Below, piece by piece: positions 24,764 through 33,961 of a DNA stretch of 64,000 bases. Origin of the DNA: Achromobacter xylosoxidans A8 (GTDB taxonomy: Bacteria > Pseudomonadota > Gammaproteobacteria > Burkholderiales > Burkholderiaceae_B); NCBI RefSeq assembly GCF_000165835.1, contig NC_014640.1, positions 2,480,001 to 2,544,000 of the forward strand. Direction: 5' to 3'. How positions within the stretch are numbered: the stretch's first letter is position 1; the number at the start of each line of letters is the position of its first letter. The notes under the pieces were generated by a model, which made no database searches, was not told the origin of the DNA, and worked only from the letters and a program-made list of their open reading frames with translations. The translations under genes were made by a program, and so were the position numbers.

Positions 24764-26020
24764 ATGAGTATGCGGGTTTGCGTAATCGGCGCTGGCGTCG
24801 TGGGTGTCGCGTCGGCCTATTTCCTGGCGCGCCAGGGCCATGACGTGGTGCTGGTGGACAGCCAGGCGCGTCCGGCCGAGGTCTCCAGCTACGCCAATGG
24901 CGGCCAGCTCAGCTATAGCTATGTGGCGCCTTTGGCCGGTCCGGGCGTGCTGCCCAGCGTGCCGGGCTGGCTGCTGCGCGAGGATTCCCCGTTGCGTTTC
25001 CGGCCCAGGCTGGATCCCCATCAATGGCGCTGGTGCCTGCAGTTCGCGCTGGCGTGCCGGGCCTCGGTGGCCAAGGCTTCCACGGCCCAACTGGCGAGCC
25101 TGTCCTATCTCAGCCGTGACGTGATGCATTCCCTGCTGGAGCAGGAAGACCTGGCGTTCGGCCATCTGAAGAACGGCAAGCTGATTGCCTACCGCAGCGC
25201 GGCCTTGCTGGACAAGGCGCGCGAACTGGTGGCCTATCAGGCCGCCCACGGCGCCGACCAGCAGGTGCTGGACGCGGCGCAGACCCTGGCCCTGGAGCCG
25301 GCGCTGGCCGGCATGGGCGGCAGCCTGGCGGGCGCCATCTATACCCCCAGCGAAGAGGCGGGCGACTGCCGCCAGTTCACCGAAGCGCTGTTCGACCGCC
25401 TGCAGTCCATGGCCAATGTGCAATGCGCCATGTCCAATCCGGTGTCGGGACTGCAGCGCGAGGGCCGCCGCATCGTGGCGGTGAACACGCGCGACGGCGA
25501 CATCGGCGCCGATGCCATCGTGCTGGCCACCGGCGTCGGCACGCGCGCGCTGCTCAAGCCCCTGGGCCACGACGTGCCGCTGTATCCGCTGAAGGGCTAC
25601 AGCCTGAGCGTGCCGCTGGATGAGGACGACGAGTCGGTGGCGCCGCGCATCAGCGTGACCGACTATGAGCGGCGCATCGTCTACGCCCGCGTGGGCGGCG
25701 TGCTGCGGATCGCGGCCATGGTCGACATCGGCAGCGCCGACGCCGGCATCGACACGGCGCGCATCGGGCTGCTCAAGCGCCAGGTGCACGAGGCTTTCCC
25801 GGCGCTGGACCTGCGCCAAGCCGAGCCCTGGGCAGGGCTGCGTCCGGCCACCCCTACCGGCAAGCCGCTGATCGGGCGCAGCCCTGCGGCCGACAACCTG
25901 TGGCTCAACATCGGGCAGGGTGCGCTGGGCTTTACCCTGGCCTGCGGCAGCGCCGCGCTGTTGACGGCCCAGATGGGCGGGCTGGAGCTGCCGCTGGATC
26001 CCGCGCCATTCCGTCCCTGA
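24764..26020 (+). CDS. D-amino-acid dehydrogenase (DadA-like) flavoprotein
   Basis: A 418-residue FAD-dependent amine/amino-acid oxidoreductase of the DAO superfamily. It has the N-terminal IGAGVVGVASAYFLARQG dinucleotide fold, the YANGGQLSYSY segment (related to YANAGQ of DadA), PLKGYSLSVPL, and the closing GLRPATPTGKPLIG. It would deaminate D-amino acids and pass electrons to the quinone pool. The first 27 codons of the longer open frame (from 24683) lack family similarity and a ribosome site. The ATG at 24770 is an alternative start. Confidence 0.88.
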   Translation: MSMRVCVIGAGVVGVASAYFLARQGHDVVLVDSQARPAEVSSYANGGQLSYSYVAPLAGPGVLPSVPGWLLREDSPLRFRPRLDPHQWRWCLQFALACRASVAKASTAQLASLSYLSRDVMHSLLEQEDLAFGHLKNGKLIAYRSAALLDKARELVAYQAAHGADQQVLDAAQTLALEPALAGMGGSLAGAIYTPSEEAGDCRQFTEALFDRLQSMANVQCAMSNPVSGLQREGRRIVAVNTRDGDIGADAIVLATGVGTRALLKPLGHDVPLYPLKGYSLSVPLDEDDESVAPRISVTDYERRIVYARVGGVLRIAAMVDIGSADAGIDTARIGLLKRQVHEAFPALDLRQAEPWAGLRPATPTGKPLIGRSPAADNLWLNIGQGALGFTLACGSAALLTAQMGGLELPLDPAPFRP

Positions 26021-26175
26021 CACGGGCAATGTCCGTTTTGCGATAGCCGCTGCCTTTTCATCGGCAGACGGACCGGATCGCGCTCAATAGGATAGCGATA
26101 CTCCGCCGCTTGCGCAGCCTCCAGGGGCGCCGCAAGCGGCCGGAGACCATCCCTTATCCTCCGAGCGCAACCATC

Positions 26176-27078
26176 ATGTCCTACCTGTTTCCGTTGTTCG
26201 CCATTCTGTTCTGGGCGGGCAACGTCATTGTCTCCAAGATGGCCGCCAGCGCCATCTCGCCCACCGCCATTACCTTCTACCGGCTGGTGCTGGCCCTGTT
26301 CCTGATGGGCCTGTTCACCGCCGGCCCGGCCTGGCGCAACCGCAAGACCATCCTGCGCCACTGGCCCAAGCTGGCGCTGTACGGCGCCCTGTCTTCGGCG
26401 CTGTTCCAGGCGCTGTCCTACCGCGCCGCCGAAACCACCACCGCCACCAACATGGCGATCCTGACGGCGCTGATCCCCTTGCTGAGCATGCTGCTCAGCG
26501 TGGTGATCCTGCGCGATCCGCTGACCCTGGGCATGGCGGCCGGCGGCGCGCTGTCGTTCCTGGGCCTGCTGTACCTGGTGGGGCAGGGCGACATGCTGAG
26601 CGTGTTCCAGCACGGCATCCACGTCGGCGACGGCCTGATGCTGCTGGCGGCTTTGTCCTATGCGCTGTACGGCGTGCTGCTGCGCCATTGGAAGGTGCCG
26701 CTGCCGGCCTGGCAATCCACTTTCGTGCAATCGATCTTCGCGCTGCTCTATATGCTGCCGCTGTATCTGCGCGTGCCGGCGGCGCAGGCTGCGCTGGACA
26801 TGAACACGATTCCGCTGATCCTGTACGCCGGCATCTTCTCGTCGGTGCTGCTGTCCTATCTGTGGATCGAAGGGGTGCATCGCCTGGGGCCCAACCGCTG
26901 CAGCATCTTTATCAACCTGTTGCCGCTGTTCACCGCGCTGGCCGCCTTCGTCCTGTTGCGCGAGCAATTGCACCTGTACCACCTGCTGGGCGGCGCGGTG
27001 ACGCTGGCCGGCGTGCTGCTGGCGCAGACGGTGCAGCGTCCGCTGTTCGGCCGCGCCCGCGCGCTGGCGCTGGACTAG
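26176..27078 (+). CDS. EamA/DMT-superfamily transporter
   Basis: A 300-residue inner-membrane protein with ten predicted helices in two EamA repeats (LFAILFWAGNVIVSKMAA; the second starts near GLMLLAALSYALYGVLL). The helix-loop GPNRCSIFINLLPLFTAL falls at the end of the second repeat. Members export amino acids or metabolites, but the substrate is not predictable. The ATG at 26176 is the first that leads straight into helix 1. The 155-bp gap before it shows nothing recognisable. Confidence 0.88.
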   Translation: MSYLFPLFAILFWAGNVIVSKMAASAISPTAITFYRLVLALFLMGLFTAGPAWRNRKTILRHWPKLALYGALSSALFQALSYRAAETTTATNMAILTALIPLLSMLLSVVILRDPLTLGMAAGGALSFLGLLYLVGQGDMLSVFQHGIHVGDGLMLLAALSYALYGVLLRHWKVPLPAWQSTFVQSIFALLYMLPLYLRVPAAQAALDMNTIPLILYAGIFSSVLLSYLWIEGVHRLGPNRCSIFINLLPLFTALAAFVLLREQLHLYHLLGGAVTLAGVLLAQTVQRPLFGRARALALD

Positions 27079-27151
27079 GAACTTTTCACTGGCGTTCAAG
27101 ACGCACACCCGCCGTCCCGGCACAGTGGCTCTCTTTGCAGGGAGAGAGCCC

Positions 27152-28111
27152 ATGAGCATGTTCCAGAGAACCGCCATCGCGCTGGCGCGCAGCCCGGGCG
27201 TGGGGCGGGCGATGCGGGCCATGGCGGCCCGCACGTCGCTGGCGGCCCGTTTCGTCGGCGGCGCCGACGTGGACGCCGCGGTCCGCACGGCCGCCAGGCT
27301 GCGCGAGGCGCACGGGATTCGCGCATCGCTCTTTTACCTGGGCGAATACGTCGACGATCCCGACTCCATCGAGCACAACGTGGCGCAGGCCGTGGGTGCC
27401 TGCCGGGCGCTGGCGCATGCCGGGCTGGACGTGCACGTATCCGTCGATCCCACGGCCATCGGCTATATGCGCGACGATGCGCTGGGCCGGGACAATGCCC
27501 GGCGCATCGGCCTGGCGGCGCGCCGCGGGGTCGGCCTGGGGCGCGACTGGATGGTGTTGGACATGGAGGATTCCTCCATCTGCGACCGCACCTGCGCCTT
27601 GCATCGCGAATTGCTGGCGGCCGGCATCCCGGCAGGCCTGACCCTGCAGGCGCAGCGGCGGCGCACGCCGCTGGACCTGGTCTGGGCGATCCGCCAGCGT
27701 ACCTCGCTGCGGCTGGTCAAGGGCGCGTTTCCGGAGCGCGAACTGGACCACGCCGGCCGCGCGCGCATCGACCAGGCCTACCTGGACGCAGCCACCATCA
27801 TGCTGTCGCGCGAGGCGCTGGAGTCGGGTTTCCAACCGGTCTTCGGCACGCATGACGACCGCCTGGCTGGCGCCATCATGGAACTGGCGCGGGAACGCGG
27901 CTGGCCGCCAGATGCCTTCGAATTCGAAATGCTCTACGGCGTGCGTCCGGACTGGCAACTCGCGCTGCGTCGTTTGGGCTATAACGTCAGGGTCTATCTG
28001 CCCTTCGGCGGCGACTGGTGGCCTTATGCCGTGCGCCGCGTGGGAGAAAACCCGCGCAACGCGTGGCTGCTGGCCCGCACGCTGACTTCGGACCAGAGCT
28101 ACTTCGGCTAG
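27152..28111 (+). CDS. proline dehydrogenase (monofunctional)
   Basis: A 319-residue FAD-dependent proline dehydrogenase TIM barrel. It shows FYLGEYVDD, DMEDSS, LRLVKGAFPE, the FGTHDD block and FEFEMLYGVR, all family hallmarks. It oxidises proline to pyrroline-5-carboxylate. It is short and lacks the P5C-dehydrogenase half of PutA. GGAGAGAG sits just before the chosen ATG at 27152. The AraC gene 21 bp downstream on the same strand may be its regulator. Confidence 0.9.
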   Translation: MSMFQRTAIALARSPGVGRAMRAMAARTSLAARFVGGADVDAAVRTAARLREAHGIRASLFYLGEYVDDPDSIEHNVAQAVGACRALAHAGLDVHVSVDPTAIGYMRDDALGRDNARRIGLAARRGVGLGRDWMVLDMEDSSICDRTCALHRELLAAGIPAGLTLQAQRRRTPLDLVWAIRQRTSLRLVKGAFPERELDHAGRARIDQAYLDAATIMLSREALESGFQPVFGTHDDRLAGAIMELARERGWPPDAFEFEMLYGVRPDWQLALRRLGYNVRVYLPFGGDWWPYAVRRVGENPRNAWLLARTLTSDQSYFG

Positions 28112-28132
28112 GCGACTCACGCATACGCATCT

Positions 28133-28966
28133 ATGGCGGTTTCCCAACACATCTGGCATTGCGGCGCCGGCCTGCCCGGCGACGTGCTGATCGCGGACCT
28201 GCGCGCCTACCGCTATGCGCCGCATTTCCACGATGCCTGGTCCATCGGCGCCATCGCGCAGGGGCGCTGCGCCTTTACCGTGCATGGCGAGGCGCAGCTC
28301 GCGGGCGAGGGCGATCTGGTGGCGATCGCGCCCGGGCAGGTCCACACGGGCGGCACCTCGGACGCGCCGCTGGCGTATCGCATGGCTTATATCGATGCGG
28401 CCTGGTTCCGAAACCACGAACTCGCGCTGTTTGCCGGCGGCGCTGCGCTGCCCGGCCCCGTCATCCGCGATCCAGCGCTATGCCAGACATGGTTGGACGC
28501 GCTCACCCCCGACGCCATCGCCGACTCGGAGCGCCGCGAACGTATTTCCGCGGCCCTGTTCGGGCTGCTGGCGGCGCATGCGCAGACCGCGGCGGTTCCT
28601 GCCGACGACGCGTCCGACGTGTGCGCGCTGCTGCGCGAGCGCATGGCCTCGGACCCGGCGTGCGCGCCGGACCTGGAAGCCCTGGCGGCGGCCCAGGACC
28701 GCCACCGCACCACCCTGGTCAAACAATTCGCGCGGCGCTATGGCCTGCCGCCGCTGGCCTGGCTGCGCAATTGGCGGGTGGCGCGTGCGCGTGTCCTGCT
28801 GCGCGACGGTCTGGCGCTGGCGGATGCGGCGCAAGCCGTGGGCTTCGCCGACCAGGCCCATCTGACCCGCGTCTTCAAGCAGGTCTACGGCAGCACGCCC
28901 GGCGTGCTGCGCAGGGCGGGGGCGGCTTCCCAGACATTGCGGGCGCGCGGCGTTTCGACCCGGTAG
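28133..28966 (+). CDS. AraC-family regulator with N-terminal cupin (AraC-binding type)
   Basis: A 277-residue protein. Residues ~20-100 form a cupin-like sensor (RYAPHFHDAWSIGAIAQG, IAPGQVHTGG). The C-terminal ~100 residues are the double helix-turn-helix (LARR-type LKQFARRYGLPPLAWLRNWR equivalent, then GFADQAHLTRVFKQVYGSTPG). It follows proline dehydrogenase closely. Its last 82 bp overlap the 3' end of the convergent oxidoreductase gene. Confidence 0.88.
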   Translation: MAVSQHIWHCGAGLPGDVLIADLRAYRYAPHFHDAWSIGAIAQGRCAFTVHGEAQLAGEGDLVAIAPGQVHTGGTSDAPLAYRMAYIDAAWFRNHELALFAGGAALPGPVIRDPALCQTWLDALTPDAIADSERRERISAALFGLLAAHAQTAAVPADDASDVCALLRERMASDPACAPDLEALAAAQDRHRTTLVKQFARRYGLPPLAWLRNWRVARARVLLRDGLALADAAQAVGFADQAHLTRVFKQVYGSTPGVLRRAGAASQTLRARGVSTR

Positions 28967-29556
28967 TCCGAGTACTTGTGGGTAAAGAATGCAGCGCCCA
29001 GCTCCGCCGCCGCTTGCAGCGGCCGACGCGGGTCCGCCGCGACCTCGCCGCGCAGGTTGCCGGCGCCATGCACATAGCCGACGAAATCCGAATGGGTGTA
29101 GCGCGCGTATTCCTGGATCTGGTGCACGATGCCCAGGGCTGCGCCCGGGTAGGTTTCCTCGGACGCCACCGCCAGGCCCAGGCGCTTGCCGACCATGCGC
29201 TGCTTGACCCGTTCCGGTTCGGGGCCTTGGCCGGCGTAATGGCTGAACGAACGGTCGAAGAAAGCCTTGGTCTGCGCCGACATGCCGTACCAGTAGATCG
29301 GGGTGCAGATCAGGACGCCGTCGGCCGGCAGGAAGTGCTCCAGGAACAGCTCGGCATAGCGGTCGGCGGGCGCGGTGGCGTGCCGCAGGTCCGGCAGGAA
29401 GGACTGAATGTAGTCGTCCAGGAACAGCAGCGTGGCCGAGGTGCCCGCCGTCTCGGCGCCCTGCAGCGCGGCCGCGCCCAGGGCCGCGCTGTTGCCGTCG
29501 CGCCGCGGGCTGCCGACCAGGATCAGCAGGCGCTTGGTGGGATGATCTGAATTCAT
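28885..29556 (-). CDS. flavodoxin-fold NAD(P)H-dependent oxidoreductase
   Basis: A 223-residue flavodoxin-like protein. It has ILVGSPRRDGNSAAL (FMN phosphate loop), VLICTPIYWYGMSAQTKAFF (flavin ring contact), and a tail rich in aromatic residues. It is likely an FMN-dependent quinone or azo-type reductase of the WrbA/MdaB class. It is divergent from the LysR gene, which probably controls it. Its 3' end overlaps the convergent AraC gene by 82 bp, an unusually long overlap. Confidence 0.85.
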   Translation of the reverse strand: MNSDHPTKRLLILVGSPRRDGNSAALGAAALQGAETAGTSATLLFLDDYIQSFLPDLRHATAPADRYAELFLEHFLPADGVLICTPIYWYGMSAQTKAFFDRSFSHYAGQGPEPERVKQRMVGKRLGLAVASEETYPGAALGIVHQIQEYARYTHSDFVGYVHGAGNLRGEVAADPRRPLQAAAELGAAFFTHKYSDYRVETPRARNVWEAAPALRSTPGVLP

Positions 29557-29650
29557 GTTTGATTCCTTGTGTGGACATGGTTGCTGCCATGCAGTGGTGG
29601 AAATTTAGTATTCCTGCCTGATGGGCGACAAATGATGAATCCTTGAGTAA

Positions 29651-29667
29651 GATGAATTGATTTCATC
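29651..29667. promoter_or_regulatory. candidate LysR-type operator
   Basis: A perfect 6-bp dyad with a 5-bp centre, GATGAA-TTGAT-TTCATC. It lies 19 bp before the LysR start in the 129-bp divergent gap with the flavodoxin-fold oxidoreductase. It contains the T-N11-A pattern expected of LysR-type sites. The position fits autorepression and activation of the divergent gene. Confidence 0.55.
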
Positions 29668-29685
29668 CATAAGGCCCGGGATCCC

Positions 29686-30576
29686 ATGTTCGCCACGCTA
29701 CCGGTGACGGCGCTGCGCACCTTCGAGGCGGCCGCCCGGCTGCTCAGCTTCAAGCTGGCCGCGGCCGAACTGGCCGTCACGGCCACGGCCGTGTCCCATC
29801 AGGTCAAGGCGCTGGAACGCCACGTGGGCTACGCCCTGTTCGAACGCGTGCCGCGCGGCGTGCGCCTGACGGAGAAGGGCGCGCGCCTCTTCGCGGGCGT
29901 GCATGGCGCCTTGCTCGATGTGGCGCAGACCCTGGACGCCTTGCGCGCCGCGCCGGCCTCGGGCGCGCTGACCCTGTCGACCACGCATTCGTTCGCGGCC
30001 TTGTGGCTGGTGCCGAGGCTGGGGCGCTTCCATGCCGCGTTCCCGCAATACCAGCTGAACCTGAACACCAGCCCCGAACCCGTGGACCTGCTGCGCGACG
30101 CCAGCATGGACCTGGCCATCCGCTACAGCCGCGCGCGCTGGCCCGGGCTGCACGCAGCCTGTACGCTGCAGGAATGGTTCGGCGTCTATGGCGCGCCCGC
30201 GCTGGTTGCGCGGCCGGGCAAGCGCGCGCCGTCGCTGGTCACGGTGCGCTGGCGCGATTCGCAACTGTACGATCAGGGCTGGCAGGACTGGTGCGAGGCC
30301 GCCGGCCTGCCTTCCTGGCGCACGCCGGCGGCGCTGCATGCCTACGAGGAAGAGCACTACGCGCTGCAGGCCGCGATCGCCGGCCAGGGGCTGGTGCTGG
30401 CCAGTTCCGTCATGGTGTCGGACAGCGTGGCGGCGGGCACGCTGGTGGCGTACCGGCCCGAGATCAGGGTGGCGGGGGCGGCCTATACCGCGCTGTGCGC
30501 GCCGGGCCGCGAACGCCATCCGCCGGTCAAGGCGTTCTTGGGGTGGCTGCGCAAGGAATTCGAGGCACGGGCATGA
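29686..30576 (+). CDS. LysR-family regulator (GcvA-like)
   Basis: A 296-residue LysR regulator. It has an N-terminal helix-turn-helix (LRTFEAAARLLSFKLAAAEL, VSHQVKALERHVGYALFER) and a two-lobe substrate-binding domain ending in KAFLGWLRKEFEA. The pattern PVTALRTFEAAARL is typical of the GcvA subgroup. It is divergent from the flavodoxin-fold oxidoreductase, and its stop overlaps the start of a second regulator by 4 bp, so two regulators of different families are made from one message. Confidence 0.9.
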   Translation: MFATLPVTALRTFEAAARLLSFKLAAAELAVTATAVSHQVKALERHVGYALFERVPRGVRLTEKGARLFAGVHGALLDVAQTLDALRAAPASGALTLSTTHSFAALWLVPRLGRFHAAFPQYQLNLNTSPEPVDLLRDASMDLAIRYSRARWPGLHAACTLQEWFGVYGAPALVARPGKRAPSLVTVRWRDSQLYDQGWQDWCEAAGLPSWRTPAALHAYEEEHYALQAAIAGQGLVLASSVMVSDSVAAGTLVAYRPEIRVAGAAYTALCAPGRERHPPVKAFLGWLRKEFEARA

Positions 30577-31592
30577 GGCAGGTCTCCCAACTGATGCGCA
30601 GCGGCAGTTTGAACGGCTACGTCGAGCTGGTCGAGTCGCTGGGCCGGGATCCCCATGCCTTCATGCGCAGCGTGGGGCTGGAGGCCAGATTCCTGCAAGA
30701 CCCGGAAATGCTGATCCCGCGCGACGCGGCACGCGAGCTGCTGGAAATCACGGCCCGCGCGACGCGCATCGAAGACTTCGCGCTGCGCCTGGCGGCGCGG
30801 CGCAAGTTATCGGCGCTCGGCCCCATCAGCCTGGTGCTGCGGGAGGAAGCGACGCCGAGGCAGGCGCTCGATACGCTGTGCCGCTACCTGAAGCTGGTGA
30901 ACGCGTCGCTCATCATCCGGGTTGAAGACACCGGCGGGCTGGTGATCATCCGCGAAGACCTGCTGCCCACGCCCGGATTGCAGATGCGGCAGTCGGTGGA
31001 GTTGGCGGTGGGCACCATGTTCTGCATATTGAGCGAGCTGATCGGGCAGCAGTGGCAGCCGCTGGAGGTCTGCTTCTCGCACCGGCCACCTGAGGACGTT
31101 ACCGCGCATCGCGCCTTTTTCAGGCGCAACGTCAAATTCAACCAGGAATTCAACGGGCTGGTGTGCTCGTCCGCCGATCTGTCCAGGCCGCGGGAGCAGG
31201 GCGATCAGGTGGCCGCCGGCCTGGCCCGCAAATACCTGGAAGCGGCCATGACCGGCCGCGGCGAAAGCGCGCAGGAGACCTGCCGGCGGATCATCCTGGC
31301 GCTGCTGCCTGGCGGCGCCTGCTCCGCGCCGGAGGTGGCGCGCTTTCTGCACGTCGACCGCCGCACGCTGCATCGCCGCCTCGGAGCGGAAGGCCTGTCT
31401 TTCAGCCGCGTGCTGGACGAGGTGCGCCGGGACCTGGTCCAGCACCATTTGCGCGAGAGCGATCTGCCGCTGGGCGAGGTGGCGGAATTGCTGGGCTTCT
31501 CCAGGCCCAGCAGCTTCAGCCATTGGTTCCGCGACCAATTCGGATGCAGTCCCTCAGCGTGGAGCAGGGCGGGTCCGGCCAGGCCGGCCTGA
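30573..31592 (+). CDS. AraC-family regulator with arabinose-binding-like N-domain (OruR type)
   Basis: A 339-residue protein. Residues 1-190 match the long ligand-binding domain found in OruR/ArgR-like AraC proteins (SLNGYVELVESLGRDPHAF, LSALGPISLVLREEATPRQ). The C-terminal ~90 residues hold the DNA-binding domain (ARFLHVDRRTLHRRLGAEG, AELLGFSRPSSFSHWFRDQFG). The start at 30573 overlaps the LysR stop by 4 bp. Downstream is a Bug receptor/DUF849 operon that could be its target. Confidence 0.88.
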   Translation: MRQVSQLMRSGSLNGYVELVESLGRDPHAFMRSVGLEARFLQDPEMLIPRDAARELLEITARATRIEDFALRLAARRKLSALGPISLVLREEATPRQALDTLCRYLKLVNASLIIRVEDTGGLVIIREDLLPTPGLQMRQSVELAVGTMFCILSELIGQQWQPLEVCFSHRPPEDVTAHRAFFRRNVKFNQEFNGLVCSSADLSRPREQGDQVAAGLARKYLEAAMTGRGESAQETCRRIILALLPGGACSAPEVARFLHVDRRTLHRRLGAEGLSFSRVLDEVRRDLVQHHLRESDLPLGEVAELLGFSRPSSFSHWFRDQFGCSPSAWSRAGPARPA

Positions 31593-31738
31593 ATGCTGTC
31601 CCAAATTGACAAGTTTATGTCCCAGAATAGCAAGTAAGCGCGCGCAGAGCGATGGATACTTGTGGCCATAGACCAGACATTGCGCTTTCCAGGAAAGGGA
31701 ACCCGCGCATCAGTCCGGCAAAGAGCCAGGAGACAAAG

Positions 31739-32707
31739 ATGAAACTGCATCAATACGCGCGTTCGGCCTTGGCGTTGGCCGGATGGTCGCTGGCGTTCAG
31801 CGTCTGGGCTGCGGACGGCAAGCCCTTGCGCGTCATCGTGCCGGGTCCGGCAGGCGGCACCGTGGACATCGCCGCCCGCGTGATCGGGCAGCAGGTGTCG
31901 GCCGACACCGGCCGGCCGGTCATCATCGAGAACCGGCCCGGCGCGACCGGATCGATCGGCCTCAGCGCCATGCTGAAGGCCGACCCCGACGGCAACACGA
32001 TCGCGCTGGGGCCGAGCAATATGCTGGTCGAAGCGCCGCAGGTGATGAAGGTGCCATACGACCCGCTCAAGGACATCGTGACCATCGCCCGGGTTGCGTA
32101 CACCAGCTATGCGCTCGTCAGCGCCGCCGACTATCCGGCCAAGGATTTCCAGAGCCTGGTTGCGCATCTGAAGGCGCGCAAAGGCAAGTCGTCTTTCGCC
32201 AGCTACGGAACAGGCACGGTGTCGCAGTATTCGGGCCTGATCTTCAGCAGCCAGGCCGGGCTGGACATGCAGCACGTCGCCTACACGGGGTCGCCGCAGG
32301 CGCTGCAGGACGTCATAGGCGGCCAGGTCGACATCATGTTCGACGGCATGGTCACATCCTTGCCCCTGATCAGGAGCGGCCGGCTGCGCCCCTATGCGGT
32401 CGCCGGGAAAAACCGCTACAGGGATCTGCCCGAGGTGCCGACGATGACCGAACTGGGCTATCCGGAGATCCAGTTCCAGGGGCAGGTTTGTTTTTATGGT
32501 TCGAGCAAGCTGCCGTCCGATGTCCTGGTCAGGCTCCAGGCCGTCATCAGCAAGGCGGCGGCCGTGCCGGCGGTGCAGCAGAAGCTGGCGGACGTGGGGC
32601 TGGAGCCCGACGTGAACATCGACAGTGCCGCGCTGCTGGCTGAAAACAGGCAGACCTCGCAGCGCAACGCCGCCATCGTCAAGAAGTTCGACATCCGGGC
32701 CAACTGA
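31739..32707 (+). CDS. Bug/TctC-family periplasmic solute receptor
   Basis: A 322-residue receptor. The signal peptide ends near VWA-AD. The mature part has PLRVIVPGPAGGTVDIAARV, VIIENRPGATGSIGL and a C-terminal receptor lobe, all typical of Bug proteins. CCAGGAGAC precedes the ATG at 31739; the in-frame start 29 codons upstream lacks a signal peptide. No TctA/TctB genes lie nearby. It is first in a run with a DUF849 enzyme, a second Bug receptor and two small proteins, suggesting capture of the enzyme's substrate or a related acid. Confidence 0.92.
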   Translation: MKLHQYARSALALAGWSLAFSVWAADGKPLRVIVPGPAGGTVDIAARVIGQQVSADTGRPVIIENRPGATGSIGLSAMLKADPDGNTIALGPSNMLVEAPQVMKVPYDPLKDIVTIARVAYTSYALVSAADYPAKDFQSLVAHLKARKGKSSFASYGTGTVSQYSGLIFSSQAGLDMQHVAYTGSPQALQDVIGGQVDIMFDGMVTSLPLIRSGRLRPYAVAGKNRYRDLPEVPTMTELGYPEIQFQGQVCFYGSSKLPSDVLVRLQAVISKAAAVPAVQQKLADVGLEPDVNIDSAALLAENRQTSQRNAAIVKKFDIRAN

Positions 32708-32856
32708 CCCGCCTTCCATTGCTTTCAGCGCCGCGCCTTTAGGGGCGGCCGGCACGCGCCGGCACGCCCGTGGACCACGCGCGCCGGTATTCCCGCGCTT
32801 CCCTCATGTAGCGCGATCCACGCAGTCTTCACCCACCCAGTCGGAGCACCCTCGCC

Positions 32857-33912
32857 ATGAACTTTCTAGACGGCCACCTGTATCCCGAAAACCAGCAGCC
32901 CCTGATCATCACCGCCGCGCCCTATGCGCCGGGCTGGATACCCTCGGACTTTCCGGAGGATATTCCGGTATCCATGCAGGATCAGATCCAGAAGGCGGTG
33001 GATTGCTATGAAGCCGGCGCCACCGTGCTGCATCTGCATGTGCGCGAGGCCGACGGCAAAGGCAGCAAGCGCCTCTCCAAGTTCAACGAGCTGATCGCCG
33101 GGGTGCGCGAGGCCGTGCCCGAGATGGTCATTCAGGTGGGCGGCTCCATCAGCTTCGCGCCGGAAGAGGGGCAGGCCGCCAAATGGCTGAGCGACGACAC
33201 CCGGCACATGCTGGCCGAACTGACGCCCAGGCCCGACCAGGTGACGGTCACCGTCAACACCTCGCAGATGAACGTCACTGAACACGCAGGCGAGGATGAT
33301 TTCCGGGGCGTGTCTCGCGGCTTTCCCCACCTGTACTCCACCTACAAGGACATGGTCGTGCCCGCGAATCCCAGCTGGGTCGAGGAGCATATCCGGCGCC
33401 TGACCGCAGCCGGCATCCAGAGCGAGTTCCAGTGCTACAACATCAACAGCTTCGAAACCATAGAACGCATGATCCGCCGCGGTGTCTACAAAGGGCCGCT
33501 GGTGATGAACTGGGTGGCCATCAGCGGCGGCATGGACCAGGCCAATATCTACAACCTGGCCAACATGTTGCGCGCGGTACCCGACGGCGCCGTGGTCACG
33601 GTAGAAAGCTCCGTCCTCAACGTGCTGCCTGTCAACATGATAGGCATCGCCCTTGGCCTGCACGTGCGCTGCGGCATCGAGGACGTGCTCTGGAACCAGT
33701 CCCGCACGGGAAAGATGAGTTCCGTCGAGCAGATCAGGCAGCTGGTGCGCATCGCCGGCGAGTTCGGCCGCCCCATCGCTACGGCGCAGCAGGCGCGCGA
33801 GATCATGAAGATCGGCGTCTTCTACGAAACGGCCGAAGAAACGCTGCAGGCCAACGGCTTCGCGCCCAACCGCAACGGCGGCAACCAAGGTTTCCTGCGC
33901 AAGCCCGTCTGA
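32857..33912 (+). CDS. beta-keto acid cleavage enzyme (BKACE, DUF849)
   Basis: A 351-residue TIM-barrel enzyme of the 3-keto-5-aminohexanoate cleavage family. It has PLIITAAPYAPG near the N-terminus, the zinc-binding ATVLHLHVREADGKG, VTVTVNTSQMNVT and LGLHVRCGIEDVLWNQ. These enzymes condense a beta-keto acid with acetyl-CoA and split it to a CoA ester and acetoacetate. The exact substrate depends on pocket residues that I cannot interpret. The flanking Bug receptors suggest that the keto acid or its precursor is imported. Confidence 0.92.
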   Translation: MNFLDGHLYPENQQPLIITAAPYAPGWIPSDFPEDIPVSMQDQIQKAVDCYEAGATVLHLHVREADGKGSKRLSKFNELIAGVREAVPEMVIQVGGSISFAPEEGQAAKWLSDDTRHMLAELTPRPDQVTVTVNTSQMNVTEHAGEDDFRGVSRGFPHLYSTYKDMVVPANPSWVEEHIRRLTAAGIQSEFQCYNINSFETIERMIRRGVYKGPLVMNWVAISGGMDQANIYNLANMLRAVPDGAVVTVESSVLNVLPVNMIGIALGLHVRCGIEDVLWNQSRTGKMSSVEQIRQLVRIAGEFGRPIATAQQAREIMKIGVFYETAEETLQANGFAPNRNGGNQGFLRKPV

Positions 33913-33961
33913 CGCTTTCCGCCGGGCCGCGCGCGTCCGCACCATGATCCAGGATGAAAAC

